Origin: Clostridia bacterium
GTDB taxonomy: Bacteria; Bacillota; Clostridia; Christensenellales; HGM11417
Assembly (NCBI GenBank): GCA_028700355.1
Contig: JAQVSX010000047.1
Span: 1-6,014, forward strand
Direction of reading: 5' to 3'
Length of the DNA stretch: 6,014 bases
In this document: in pieces, positions 1 to 5,001 of the stretch
Layout: the number at the start of each line of letters is the position of its first letter
How positions within the stretch are numbered: the stretch's first letter is position 1
Position numbers and translations under genes: made by a program
The notes under the pieces: generated by a model
What the model was told of the DNA's origin: nothing
Databases searched by the model: none
The model's input: only the letters and a program-made list of their open reading frames with translations

Positions 1-1
1 C

Positions 2-1177
2 AATATAGATTTTGCCACAATCAGCGAACATGGCGGTGCAGCCTGTGCAGTTGTGAAAAGCTGTATGGGTAATGGGCTTGGCTTTAAATTTAATAAAAAT
101 TCAGATTTATTTTCTCCTCTTTTGGGAACAATAATAATATCGGCAAAAGATATTCAAAAACTTGACGGCTTTGAAAATGTTTATATTGGGGAAACTCTGC
201 CTGAGGGAGAGGATTATTATTTTGACAATGAACAGATTTACAGAGAACAGGCGCAAAGCGCTTGGTCGCTGACTTTGGAAAAAATATTTCCTTTAAATGC
301 CGAAGCGGCAAAGGAAGCCGAAAACATAAATTATGTTAAAAAAGCCTCTGAAATAATTATATGCCCCGATAAATTTGCCCGCCCCAATGTATTTTTACCG
401 ATATTTCCCGGCACTAATTGCGAATACGATACGGCAAAAAGGTTTTTGGAGCAGGGCGCAAAGGTTACGGTATTTGTTGTAAAGAATTTATCTCCCCAAG
501 AGATTGAGCAAAGCGTTGAAATAATAGCAAAATATATAGACCAAAGCCAGATAACTGTATTTTCGGGAGGATTTTCCGGAGGCGACGAGCCTGACGGAAG
601 CGGTAAATTTATTGCCACGACAATAAGAAACCCCCGAATTTGTGAGAGTATAACAAAGCTCTACAAGCAAAGAAAGGGTTTGATACTGGGCATTTGCAAC
701 GGCTTTCAGGCTTTGATAAAAATGGGACTGTTGCCATACGGAGAATTCACGCCTCAAAATAGCGATAGTCCGACGCTAACATTTAACAATATATCTAGGC
801 ATATTTCTTCGTTATGTCAAATAAGGGTGGCATCTGATAAATCGCCTTGGTTATACGGCGTAAATACGGGAGAGGTTTATACAGTACCTGTTTCCCACGG
901 AGAGGGCAGATTTTACTGCAACAAGCAACAGATAGAGCAAATGATAAATAATGGTCAGATTGCCACACAGTATGCGGATTTTGAGGGTAATGCGGCAGTT
1001 GCAAGACCCTTTAACCCTAACGGCTCTTACTATGCGGTAGAGGGCATAACATCGCCGTGCGGAAGGATTTTTGGCAAAATGGGGCATACTGAAAGGTATG
1101 AAAACAACCTGTATAAAAACATTGATGGCAGATTTGATATGAAAGTTTTTGAGTCGGGTATAAAATATTTTAAATAA
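2..1177 (+). CDS. purL: Phosphoribosylformylglycinamidine synthase, C-terminal part (5' end outside window)
   Basis: Single-chain FGAM synthase, a cytoplasmic enzyme of purine step 4: FGAR + glutamine + ATP gives FGAM + glutamate + ADP + Pi. The frame is open from base 2 with no stop, so the GTG at 53 is an internal valine and the gene begins left of the window. About 391 residues are visible. The first ~110 hold the end of the synthase half (ISEHGGAAC and MGNGLGFKF stretches). From about base 380 a class I glutamine amidotransferase domain follows: FPGTNCEYDTA, then FSGGFSGGDEPDG, then the nucleophile Cys in GICNGFQ (codon 695-697), VSHGEGRF, and the His and Glu of the triad in GHTER (codons 1085 and 1091). 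The protein ends soon after the triad, as is usual for the family. The fused glutaminase separates it from the small-PurL/PurQ/PurS system of Bacillus. It looks intact to its TAA. No GC-rich terminator hairpin follows it. Confidence 0.96.
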   Translation, partial: NIDFATISEHGGAACAVVKSCMGNGLGFKFNKNSDLFSPLLGTIIISAKDIQKLDGFENVYIGETLPEGEDYYFDNEQIYREQAQSAWSLTLEKIFPLNAEAAKEAENINYVKKASEIIICPDKFARPNVFLPIFPGTNCEYDTAKRFLEQGAKVTVFVVKNLSPQEIEQSVEIIAKYIDQSQITVFSGGFSGGDEPDGSGKFIATTIRNPRICESITKLYKQRKGLILGICNGFQALIKMGLLPYGEFTPQNSDSPTLTFNNISRHISSLCQIRVASDKSPWLYGVNTGEVYTVPVSHGEGRFYCNKQQIEQMINNGQIATQYADFEGNAAVARPFNPNGSYYAVEGITSPCGRIFGKMGHTERYENNLYKNIDGRFDMKVFESGIKYFK

Positions 1178-1236
1178 ACCATTGCAATTGTTTAAAAATA
1201 GTGTTATTATTTATATAAGTATAGTATTTTGCTTTA

Positions 1237-1264
1237 TTGAATTGCTATTTACATAGTCTATAAT
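1237..1264 (+). promoter_or_regulatory. Sigma-A-type promoter for the cls unit
   Basis: TTGAAT (1237-1242) and a perfect TATAAT (1259-1264) are separated by 16 bp. They lie about 30 bp before the cls start, which gives a short leader carrying the ribosome binding site. A weaker pair, TTGCAA (1182-1187) and TATTAT (1205-1210) with a 17-bp spacer, lies further upstream and could be a second start. This is a motif match only. Confidence 0.6.
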
Positions 1265-1273
1265 TGCATAGAC
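1256..1273. promoter_or_regulatory. Perfect inverted repeat over the cls -10 box (candidate operator)
   Basis: GTCTAT (1256-1261) and ATAGAC (1268-1273) form perfect 6-bp arms around a 6-bp centre, AATTGC. The left arm contains the first half of the TATAAT box and the right arm runs towards the expected transcription start, which is where a dimeric repressor would block initiation. No known operator consensus is recognised, and a chance palindrome in AT-rich DNA is possible. Confidence 0.4.
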
Positions 1274-1295
1274 AAGCTAAATATATAGGAGAAAT

Positions 1296-2720
1296 TTGTT
1301 TAAATTGACAAATACTGACTTACTTATGATAATTTATTTAATAAATGTTTTTATCTCATTATTTTTAATTTTTTTTGAACGAAAACAGGCTACCAGCGTG
1401 CTGATGTGGAGTATTATACTGCTGCTGCTTCCGGTACTTGGGCTTATACTGTATATATTTTTAGGAAGAGGCCCCAGCCTTGGCAGAAGAAAAAAATTTC
1501 TTCACAAATATAATCAAGACATAAAGTACCAGCGGCTTGTGAAAAAGCAAAAAGACTATGTTGACGAATGCCGTTTAAGCGATTTTTCACAAGAGCTTAT
1601 AACTTTCAGCCTAGATAACGACTGCTTATGCTCAACAGACAACGATGTAGAACTGTTTACAGATACAAGTAATTATTACAGCGATTTACTGAGAGAAATA
1701 GAAGGCGCAAAGGATTTTATTAATGTAGAGTTCTTTATTATAAGGGATGACGACAGCGGCAGGGAATTTATTAATTTGCTTGCCAAAAAGGCTTTTGAGG
1801 GGCTGAAAGTCCGCCTTTTATATGACGATATCGGCTGTATGGGTTTAAGAAAAAACTTTTTTGACTGTATTATAAAGAGCGGCGGGGAAGTGTGTGCGTT
1901 TTTACCCTCCCGTTTTAAAATATTTAACCGAAATTTAAATTACAGAAACCACAGAAAAATTGCCGTTATTGACGGAGTTTGCGCATTTATGGGCAGCAGC
2001 AATATCGGTGATGAGTATTTAGGCAAGAATAGTTATTTATCGCCGTGGAAGGATTGTAATCTAAAAATAAAGGGCACCGCTGCAATGCATTTAAATTTGC
2101 GTGTAATGCAGGATTATAACTTTGCGACAGAGCAGGATAACCAAATTAAGCTTGCCGACCATAACATAAAGAATAATTTATGTGTGCAGATATTATCTGA
2201 CGGACCTGATTCCAAAGAGGGATTAATTCAACAGGCGTATATTAAGGCTATATACGGCGCAAGAAAAAGGATATATTTGCAGACTCCTTATTTTATACCG
2301 GATGACGCATTTATGATTGCGCTGATAACAGCCTCTAGAAGCGGAATAGACGTAAGGGTAGTTATACCCCAGAAAGCCGACAAAAAGGCGGTGCATTACG
2401 CAACGCTTTCATACGTAAACGAGCTTGTAAAACACGGCGTAAAGGTCTATGAAAAGAGGGGCTTTCTGCACAGCAAAACATTATTGATAGATGACGAAAT
2501 TTCCAGCGTGGGAAGCTTTAATATAGACATTCGCAGCTTTGTTTTGCAGTTTGAGATAACCACCTTTATTTATGATAAAAAGTTTAACCAAAAGCTTTTT
2601 CAGGCAATAAGGGAGGACATTAAGGACAGCGTAGAGCTTACGAGAAAGAGCATTGCGCTAAGACCGATAAATCAAAAGGCTGCAGAAAGGTTTATGAGAC
2701 TGCTAACCCCTATAATATAG
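1296..2720 (+). CDS. cls: Cardiolipin synthase, phospholipase D superfamily, membrane protein
   Basis: Makes cardiolipin at the cytoplasmic membrane; bacterial enzymes of this type join two phosphatidylglycerols and release glycerol. The 474-aa length is normal for the family. Two N-terminal hydrophobic helices (about residues 9-26 and 35-56, the second followed by GRGPSLGRRKK) anchor it. Two phospholipase D HxKxxxxD motifs follow: H219/K221/D226 in NHRKIAVID, then GSSNIGDEY; and H392/K394/D399 in LHSKTLLID, then GSFNIDIRS. All six catalytic residues are present, so it should be active. The start is TTG at 1296, placed 4 nt after AGGAG (1287-1291). A TTG at 1305 is the only close alternative, and the first ATG (1326) would cut into the first helix. 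The tautomerase gene follows 17 bp downstream, apparently in one operon. The name rests on full-length architecture; another phospholipid-transferring PLD enzyme is less likely. Confidence 0.93.
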   Translation: MFKLTNTDLLMIIYLINVFISLFLIFFERKQATSVLMWSIILLLLPVLGLILYIFLGRGPSLGRRKKFLHKYNQDIKYQRLVKKQKDYVDECRLSDFSQELITFSLDNDCLCSTDNDVELFTDTSNYYSDLLREIEGAKDFINVEFFIIRDDDSGREFINLLAKKAFEGLKVRLLYDDIGCMGLRKNFFDCIIKSGGEVCAFLPSRFKIFNRNLNYRNHRKIAVIDGVCAFMGSSNIGDEYLGKNSYLSPWKDCNLKIKGTAAMHLNLRVMQDYNFATEQDNQIKLADHNIKNNLCVQILSDGPDSKEGLIQQAYIKAIYGARKRIYLQTPYFIPDDAFMIALITASRSGIDVRVVIPQKADKKAVHYATLSYVNELVKHGVKVYEKRGFLHSKTLLIDDEISSVGSFNIDIRSFVLQFEITTFIYDKKFNQKLFQAIREDIKDSVELTRKSIALRPINQKAAERFMRLLTPII

Positions 2721-2737
2721 TATAAGGAGGAATTTTT

Positions 2738-2974
2738 ATGCCTCATATCAGTATCAAAATGCTTGAAGGCAGGACGGAGGAGCAAAAACAAGGCGCTGCA
2801 AATGCGCTTGCTAAGGCAATTTGCACTCAGCTTGGCGTGTCTGAAAAATTTGTTTCCGTAACGGTTGAAGAATATTCTGCTGAGCAGTGGCAGTATGTAT
2901 ATAAAAAAGAAATAGCCGATAAAAAAGATAAGCTGTATTTTTCTCCAAAGTATAAGGCGGAAGATTTATTGTAG
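2738..2974 (+). CDS. Small tautomerase family protein, PptA-like
   Basis: A 78-aa protein of the 4-oxalocrotonate tautomerase superfamily. It begins MPHISIKM, so Pro2 becomes the N-terminal catalytic base once the initiator Met is removed. The beta-alpha-beta core runs through about residue 45. The C-terminal part, with EEYSAEQW and YKKEIADKK followed by an SPKY tail, resembles E. coli PptA (YdcE, about 77 aa) more than the 60-aa 4-OT enzymes. Members tautomerise keto-enol acids such as phenylpyruvate in vitro, but their physiological substrates are usually unknown, and nothing here names one. A strong AAGGAGG (2724-2730) sits 7 nt before the ATG. The gene lies 17 bp after cls with no promoter between them, so it is probably co-transcribed. 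No functional link to lipid synthesis is evident. Confidence 0.85.
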   Translation: MPHISIKMLEGRTEEQKQGAANALAKAICTQLGVSEKFVSVTVEEYSAEQWQYVYKKEIADKKDKLYFSPKYKAEDLL

Positions 2975-2980
2975 TTATTC

Positions 2981-3000
2981 ATAGAATATTAATATTTTAT
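2981..3000 (+). terminator. AT-only palindrome after the tautomerase gene (weak terminator candidate)
   Basis: Two adjoining 10-nt arms centred on AATATTAATATT (2985-2996) are complementary apart from one G-T wobble. There is no GC content in the core, no proper loop and only a short T-run, so termination here would be weak. It is listed because it is the only hairpin-like structure between this operon and the rpsU promoter. Confidence 0.25.
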
Positions 3001-3016
3001 GACGCTTAGCTTTTAC

Positions 3017-3048
3017 TTGACAAAAAAATAAAAATTGTTTAGTATAAA
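3017..3048 (+). promoter_or_regulatory. Promoter of rpsU
   Basis: A consensus TTGACA (3017-3022) is followed after 17 bp by TAGTAT (3040-3045). A better -10 hexamer, TATAAA (3043-3048), overlaps it but would give a long 20-bp spacer. Either reading starts transcription near 3052-3056 and leaves a leader of about 50 nt before the rpsU ATG. An A-rich stretch lies in the spacer. Confidence 0.65.
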
Positions 3049-3063
3049 ATAGGAAAAAATATT

Positions 3064-3082
3064 TGCCCTGCAATATTGGGCA
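3064..3082 (+). promoter_or_regulatory. Hairpin in the rpsU leader, directly before the ribosome binding site
   Basis: TGCCC (3064-3068) and GGGCA (3078-3082) pair as a 5-bp, mostly G-C stem around a 9-nt loop. The stem ends one base before AGGAGG (3084-3089). Such a position could affect access of the 30S subunit or bind a regulator. The stem is short and its function is inferred from position only. Confidence 0.4.
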
Positions 3083-3083
3083 T

Positions 3084-3089
3084 AGGAGG
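3084..3089 (+). promoter_or_regulatory. rpsU ribosome binding site with unusually wide spacing
   Basis: A full AGGAGG lies 14 nt before the ATG at 3104, against the usual 5-9 nt and the 4-7 nt of the other genes in this window. An in-frame TGA at 3092-3094 and the absence of any start codon between it and 3104 rule out an earlier start, and the [11 protein letters not shown]-terminus fits bS21 proteins. The wide gap therefore appears real. Confidence 0.7.
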
Positions 3090-3103
3090 GTTGAGTCAAG
3101 CGA

Positions 3104-3283
3104 ATGTCAACTGTTAAAGTAGGCGATAATGAGTCTTTAGACAGTGCTATACGCCGTTTTAAGCGTAAATGTTCCAGAGACGGAATTATAAGCGATTTGC
3201 GAAAAAGGGAGCATTACGAGAAACCAAGCGTTAAACGCAAGAAAAAAGCTGAAGCTGCAAGAAAGCGCAGCATGAAGTCATAG
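3104..3283 (+). CDS. rpsU: Small ribosomal subunit protein bS21
   Basis: A 59-aa, strongly basic protein of the 30S subunit, where bS21 sits near the 3' end of 16S rRNA and the anti-Shine-Dalgarno sequence and helps initiation. The sequence is diagnostic: [20 protein letters not shown] at the start, the [16 protein letters not shown] block in the middle, and a basic AARKRSMKS tail. Length matches the Firmicutes family (about 57-60 aa). The ATG at 3104 is fixed by an upstream in-frame TGA and by homology. It has its own promoter and leader and is followed by a hairpin terminator at 3294-3330. Many Clostridia place yqeY next to rpsU; here the next gene is an unrecognised 113-aa protein instead. 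Confidence 0.97.
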   Translation: MSTVKVGDNESLDSAIRRFKRKCSRDGIISDLRKREHYEKPSVKRKKKAEAARKRSMKS

Positions 3284-3293
3284 GAAAAAAACC

Positions 3294-3330
3294 ATAACGT
3301 CTGTAACTAAAAGCATCAGGCGTTATTTTT
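3294..3330 (+). terminator. Intrinsic terminator (or attenuator) after rpsU
   Basis: ATAACGTCTG (3294-3303) pairs with CAGGCGTTAT (3317-3326) as a 10-bp stem with one T-G wobble and a 13-nt loop. TTTT (3327-3330) follows, and an A-run precedes it. It starts 11 bp after the rpsU stop. The stem is only moderately GC-rich, so partial readthrough into the next gene is plausible. Confidence 0.7.
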
Positions 3331-3360
3331 GTAAGGCAACTATTTTGGTAGGGGTATACT

Positions 3361-3702
3361 ATGTCAAAGACAAAATCTAAAAGCAGTCTGAAAATTCTTG
3401 CGGCAGATGCTAAGGCAAGGTTAAAAAATGGTTTTTATAAAAATAACGAACAGGGAATCCAAAACTATCAAAATGTTACAAAGTGCGGCACTCTTGGCAA
3501 GAGATTTACCGAAGAAGACAAGCAGTTTTACGATAAAGTTAAGGCAATATTAGAAGAGGGCAATGTGATTAATCCATTGACAAGACTTGTTGACCAAGAG
3601 TATATAAAAACGCTTGATTATAATGGACGGCAGCGTTATCTGCTTGAAATTTCCGAAAAGTTTAAATATACAAAGCAGCAAATATTAGAAGAGTTGCAAT
3701 AG
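3361..3702 (+). CDS. Uncharacterised basic 113-aa protein downstream of rpsU
   Basis: I do not recognise this family. The protein is soluble, with no signal peptide or membrane segment. The N-terminus is very basic and helical (MSKTKSKSSLKILAADAKAR), suggesting nucleic acid or ribosome contact, but that is inference. A middle part with one Cys (KCGTLGKRF, residues 41-49) leads into an acidic-basic helix (EEDKQFYDKVKAILEEG, 51-67). The C-terminal third (NPLTRLVDQEYIKTLDYNGR, then QRYLLEISEKF) looks like two or three helices with regular Leu/Tyr spacing. The start at 3361 has AGGGG (3350-3354) 6 nt upstream and codon use like its neighbours. No convincing promoter lies in the 77-bp gap after rpsU, so it is probably expressed by readthrough of the terminator there. 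A strong terminator follows. The reading frame is clearly real; the function is unknown. Confidence 0.8.
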   Translation: MSKTKSKSSLKILAADAKARLKNGFYKNNEQGIQNYQNVTKCGTLGKRFTEEDKQFYDKVKAILEEGNVINPLTRLVDQEYIKTLDYNGRQRYLLEISEKFKYTKQQILEELQ

Positions 3703-3718
3703 TAACAGTATATTGTTA
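3703..3718. repeat. Short near-perfect palindrome after the 113-aa gene
   Basis: TAACAGTA and TATTGTTA are complementary except for one G-T wobble. They begin right after the stop codon and end 4 bp before the terminator stem. AT-rich and loopless, it may add to the terminator or mean nothing. Confidence 0.25.
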
Positions 3719-3722
3719 ATTT

Positions 3723-3748
3723 AAGCAAGCAAACAATGCTTGCTTTTT
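3723..3748 (+). terminator. Intrinsic terminator of the rpsU unit
   Basis: AAGCAAGC (3723-3730) and GCTTGCTT (3738-3745) form a perfect 8-bp stem around a 7-nt loop, and the T-run extends to 3748. It lies 20 bp after the stop of the 113-aa gene and has standard rho-independent form. Confidence 0.85.
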
Positions 3749-3759
3749 AATAACATAGG

Positions 3760-3887
3760 AATTATCGTCTGCGGAAGCTTGCTTACGCAAGGGATAATTT
3801 CGACAGTTTCAAAAAAAGCGGCGTACTATTAGTACGCACACAGCAACGCTGTAATTGCGTCAGCAATTATGAATTTTTTATCTTTTT
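3760..3887. repeat. Cluster of four tandem hairpins with a T-rich tail (palindromic element or structured RNA)
   Basis: This fills most of the 261-bp gene-free stretch at 3703-3963. Hairpin A (3760-3799): AATTATC/GATAATT outer stem, a 3x3 internal loop, TGCG/CGCA, a G-A mismatch, then AAG/CTT with a 4-nt loop. Hairpin B: GCGTACT (3821-3827) and AGTACGC (3831-3837) with a 3-nt loop. Hairpin C: ACAGC (3840-3844) and GCTGT (3848-3852), 3-nt loop. Hairpin D: AATTGC (3853-3858) and GCAATT (3863-3868), 4-nt loop. Hairpins B, C and D have perfect stems. A T-rich run follows (3873-3887). There is no open frame of note. The block is more GC-rich than the DNA around it. Such stacked palindromes suit a dispersed non-autonomous repeat (MITE- or REP-like) or a non-coding RNA; no known RNA family is recognised. 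Confidence 0.6.
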
Positions 3888-3896
3888 AGCGCTAAA
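3885..3896. repeat. 12-bp perfect palindrome at the end of the hairpin cluster
   Basis: TTTAGCGCTAAA is a perfect palindrome. GCTAAAT (3891-3897) recurs at 3908-3914, 17 bp on, just before the promoter of the next gene. It may mark the edge of the hairpin element or be an operator half; neither can be shown here. Confidence 0.3.
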
Positions 3897-3917
3897 TTGC
3901 AGGTAAAGCTAAATATG

Positions 3918-3946
3918 TTGATAATATTTTAATTATATGGTAAAAT
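3918..3946 (+). promoter_or_regulatory. Near-consensus promoter of the nrdR operon
   Basis: TTGATA (3918-3923) and TAAAAT (3941-3946) are spaced by exactly 17 bp, and TGG directly before the -10 box supplies an extended -10 TG (3938-3939). Transcription would start near 3953, giving a leader of only about 23 nt before the ATG at 3976. Confidence 0.7.
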
Positions 3947-3975
3947 TTTAATATTAAATATTTTTGGGAAATTTT

Positions 3976-4506
3976 ATGACGGAAGAAAATCAAATATTAC
4001 TCACCGTAATAGTATTATCTTCAATTATTATTTTGGTAAATATTATCTCTTCTACTGTGATAATTATCAGGAGCAGAAAATTTTTAAAATCGGAAATAAT
4101 ATTAAGACTGTATTTGCCGTCATATTTTACTTGGTTGTTTATATTGCTTTCACTTTGCTTGGTATATGCGCTTTGGCATTTTTCAGGTGTTACAGAAAAT
4201 ACCGTTTCGCTTGCTGCCGCAATTGTATCGGGCATTATGCATATATTTATTATGCAATGCAGCGCAGGCGGAATTACAAAAAACGCTCTGTATACCGGCG
4301 GAAAAATTACCTATTGGCATAATATTTACGATTATTATATTGACAAAAAGCGCAGGACGGTTATATTTTCCAACAATATCAAGGGCGGGCTGACTTTAAA
4401 GGGACTGACTAAACCCCTTAAATATAAAAAAGAAGACGAAGAAAAGCTTGAAAAATATCTTGAACAGCACAAAAGCAAGCACTTTAACAAAATAATAATA
4501 AGGTAA
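3976..4506 (+). CDS. Uncharacterised membrane protein with three N-terminal helices
   Basis: A 176-aa protein with hydrophobic helices at about residues 7-31, 48-68 and 77-94, then a soluble, basic C-terminal domain of about 80 residues. The tail contains ITYWHNIYDYYIDKKRR and later LEKYLEQH. A Trp in a short strand, IYDY, then a turn and another strand (TVIFSN) recalls small PH-like membrane proteins of unknown function (DUF5673-like), but I cannot confirm this. It has no signal peptidase site, catalytic motif or zinc ligands. The ATG at 3976 is chosen because GGGA (3966-3969) lies 6 nt before it; a TTG at 3964 would add four residues but overlaps that site. It is the first gene after a good promoter, and nrdR follows its stop by 11 bp, so the two are almost certainly co-transcribed. 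Its role is unknown. Confidence 0.78.
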   Translation: MTEENQILLTVIVLSSIIILVNIISSTVIIIRSRKFLKSEIILRLYLPSYFTWLFILLSLCLVYALWHFSGVTENTVSLAAAIVSGIMHIFIMQCSAGGITKNALYTGGKITYWHNIYDYYIDKKRRTVIFSNNIKGGLTLKGLTKPLKYKKEDEEKLEKYLEQHKSKHFNKIIIR

Positions 4507-4517
4507 CAGGGGGGCTT

Positions 4518-4991
4518 ATGAAATGCATATTCTGCGGAAGCACTGAAAGCAAGGTAATAGATTCACGTTCGACTGAAGACGGAGCAAGAATAAGGCGCAG
4601 AAGGGAATGTGTAAGCTGCGGAAAAAGGTTTACAACTTACGAATATATAGAGGCGACACCGCTGCTTGTGGTAAAAAGCGGCGGCAACAGAGAGAGCTTT
4701 GACCCTGCTAAGATAAAAAAAGGTATAATAAAGGCATGCGAAAAACGCCCCGTTCCTATGTATAAAATAGACGAGCTGGTTGAAGATATACAAAAACAGG
4801 TGTTTAACACGCTGGAACAGGAAATAACGAGCAAACGCATTGGCGAGCTTGTTATGACGGGGCTTAAAAAAATTGACGACGTGGCGTATATCAGGTTTGC
4901 GTCGGTTTACCGTCAGTTTAAGGATACAGAAACTTTTATAAAAGAACTTGAAAAGATTATAAGCGAAAACAATAAGCATCAAGAAAAATAA
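4518..4991 (+). CDS. nrdR: Transcriptional repressor NrdR
   Basis: A 157-aa regulator that senses ATP/dATP and represses ribonucleotide reductase operons by binding paired NrdR boxes. The N-terminal zinc ribbon has all four ligands: C3 and C6 in MKCIFCG, C31 and C34 in CVSCGKRF. The basic stretch between them (GARIRRRREC) is the DNA-binding part. An ATP-cone domain follows from about residue 49 to 139 (VVKSGGNRESFDPAKIKKGI, then YIRFASVYRQF). Length and order match the family (about 150-160 aa). The site A(G)6 (4508-4514) lies 3 nt before the ATG, so effective pairing may use the left part of the G-run. It is the middle gene of the operon: 11 bp after the membrane protein and 10 bp before the pseudouridine synthase. 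No reductase gene and no clear NrdR box occur in the window, so its targets lie elsewhere. Confidence 0.97.
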   Translation: MKCIFCGSTESKVIDSRSTEDGARIRRRRECVSCGKRFTTYEYIEATPLLVVKSGGNRESFDPAKIKKGIIKACEKRPVPMYKIDELVEDIQKQVFNTLEQEITSKRIGELVMTGLKKIDDVAYIRFASVYRQFKDTETFIKELEKIISENNKHQEK

Positions 4992-5001
4992 AGAGGTAAT
5001 A

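Noticed and set aside
53..55. GTG as a start of a stand-alone glutaminase (PurQ-like) gene
   Set aside because: The frame is open upstream to the window edge and encodes conserved synthase-domain residues, with no ribosome binding site before the GTG.
90..1087. Several - strand open frames across the purL end
   Set aside because: All are antisense to the conserved PurL glutaminase domain and show no motif.
3091..3117. Eight-codon TTG-initiated leader peptide overlapping the rpsU start
   Set aside because: It begins 1 nt after AGGAGG, too close for initiation, and ends just inside rpsU. No regulatory codon pattern is visible.
3355..3360. TATACT directly before the ATG of the 113-aa gene as a -10 box
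   Set aside because: Transcription would start inside the coding region, and the only -35-like TTGTAA (3329-3334) is 20 bp away. The bases are better explained as the spacer after the AGGGG site.
3703..3963. A small coding gene in the gap after the 113-aa gene
   Set aside because: Frames are short and stop often, no SD plus start pair stands out, and the sequence is explained by hairpins and a promoter.
4131..4393. Two overlapping + strand frames inside the membrane protein gene
   Set aside because: They are shifted frames of the 176-aa gene, with no ribosome binding site and Cys/Arg-rich random-looking products.
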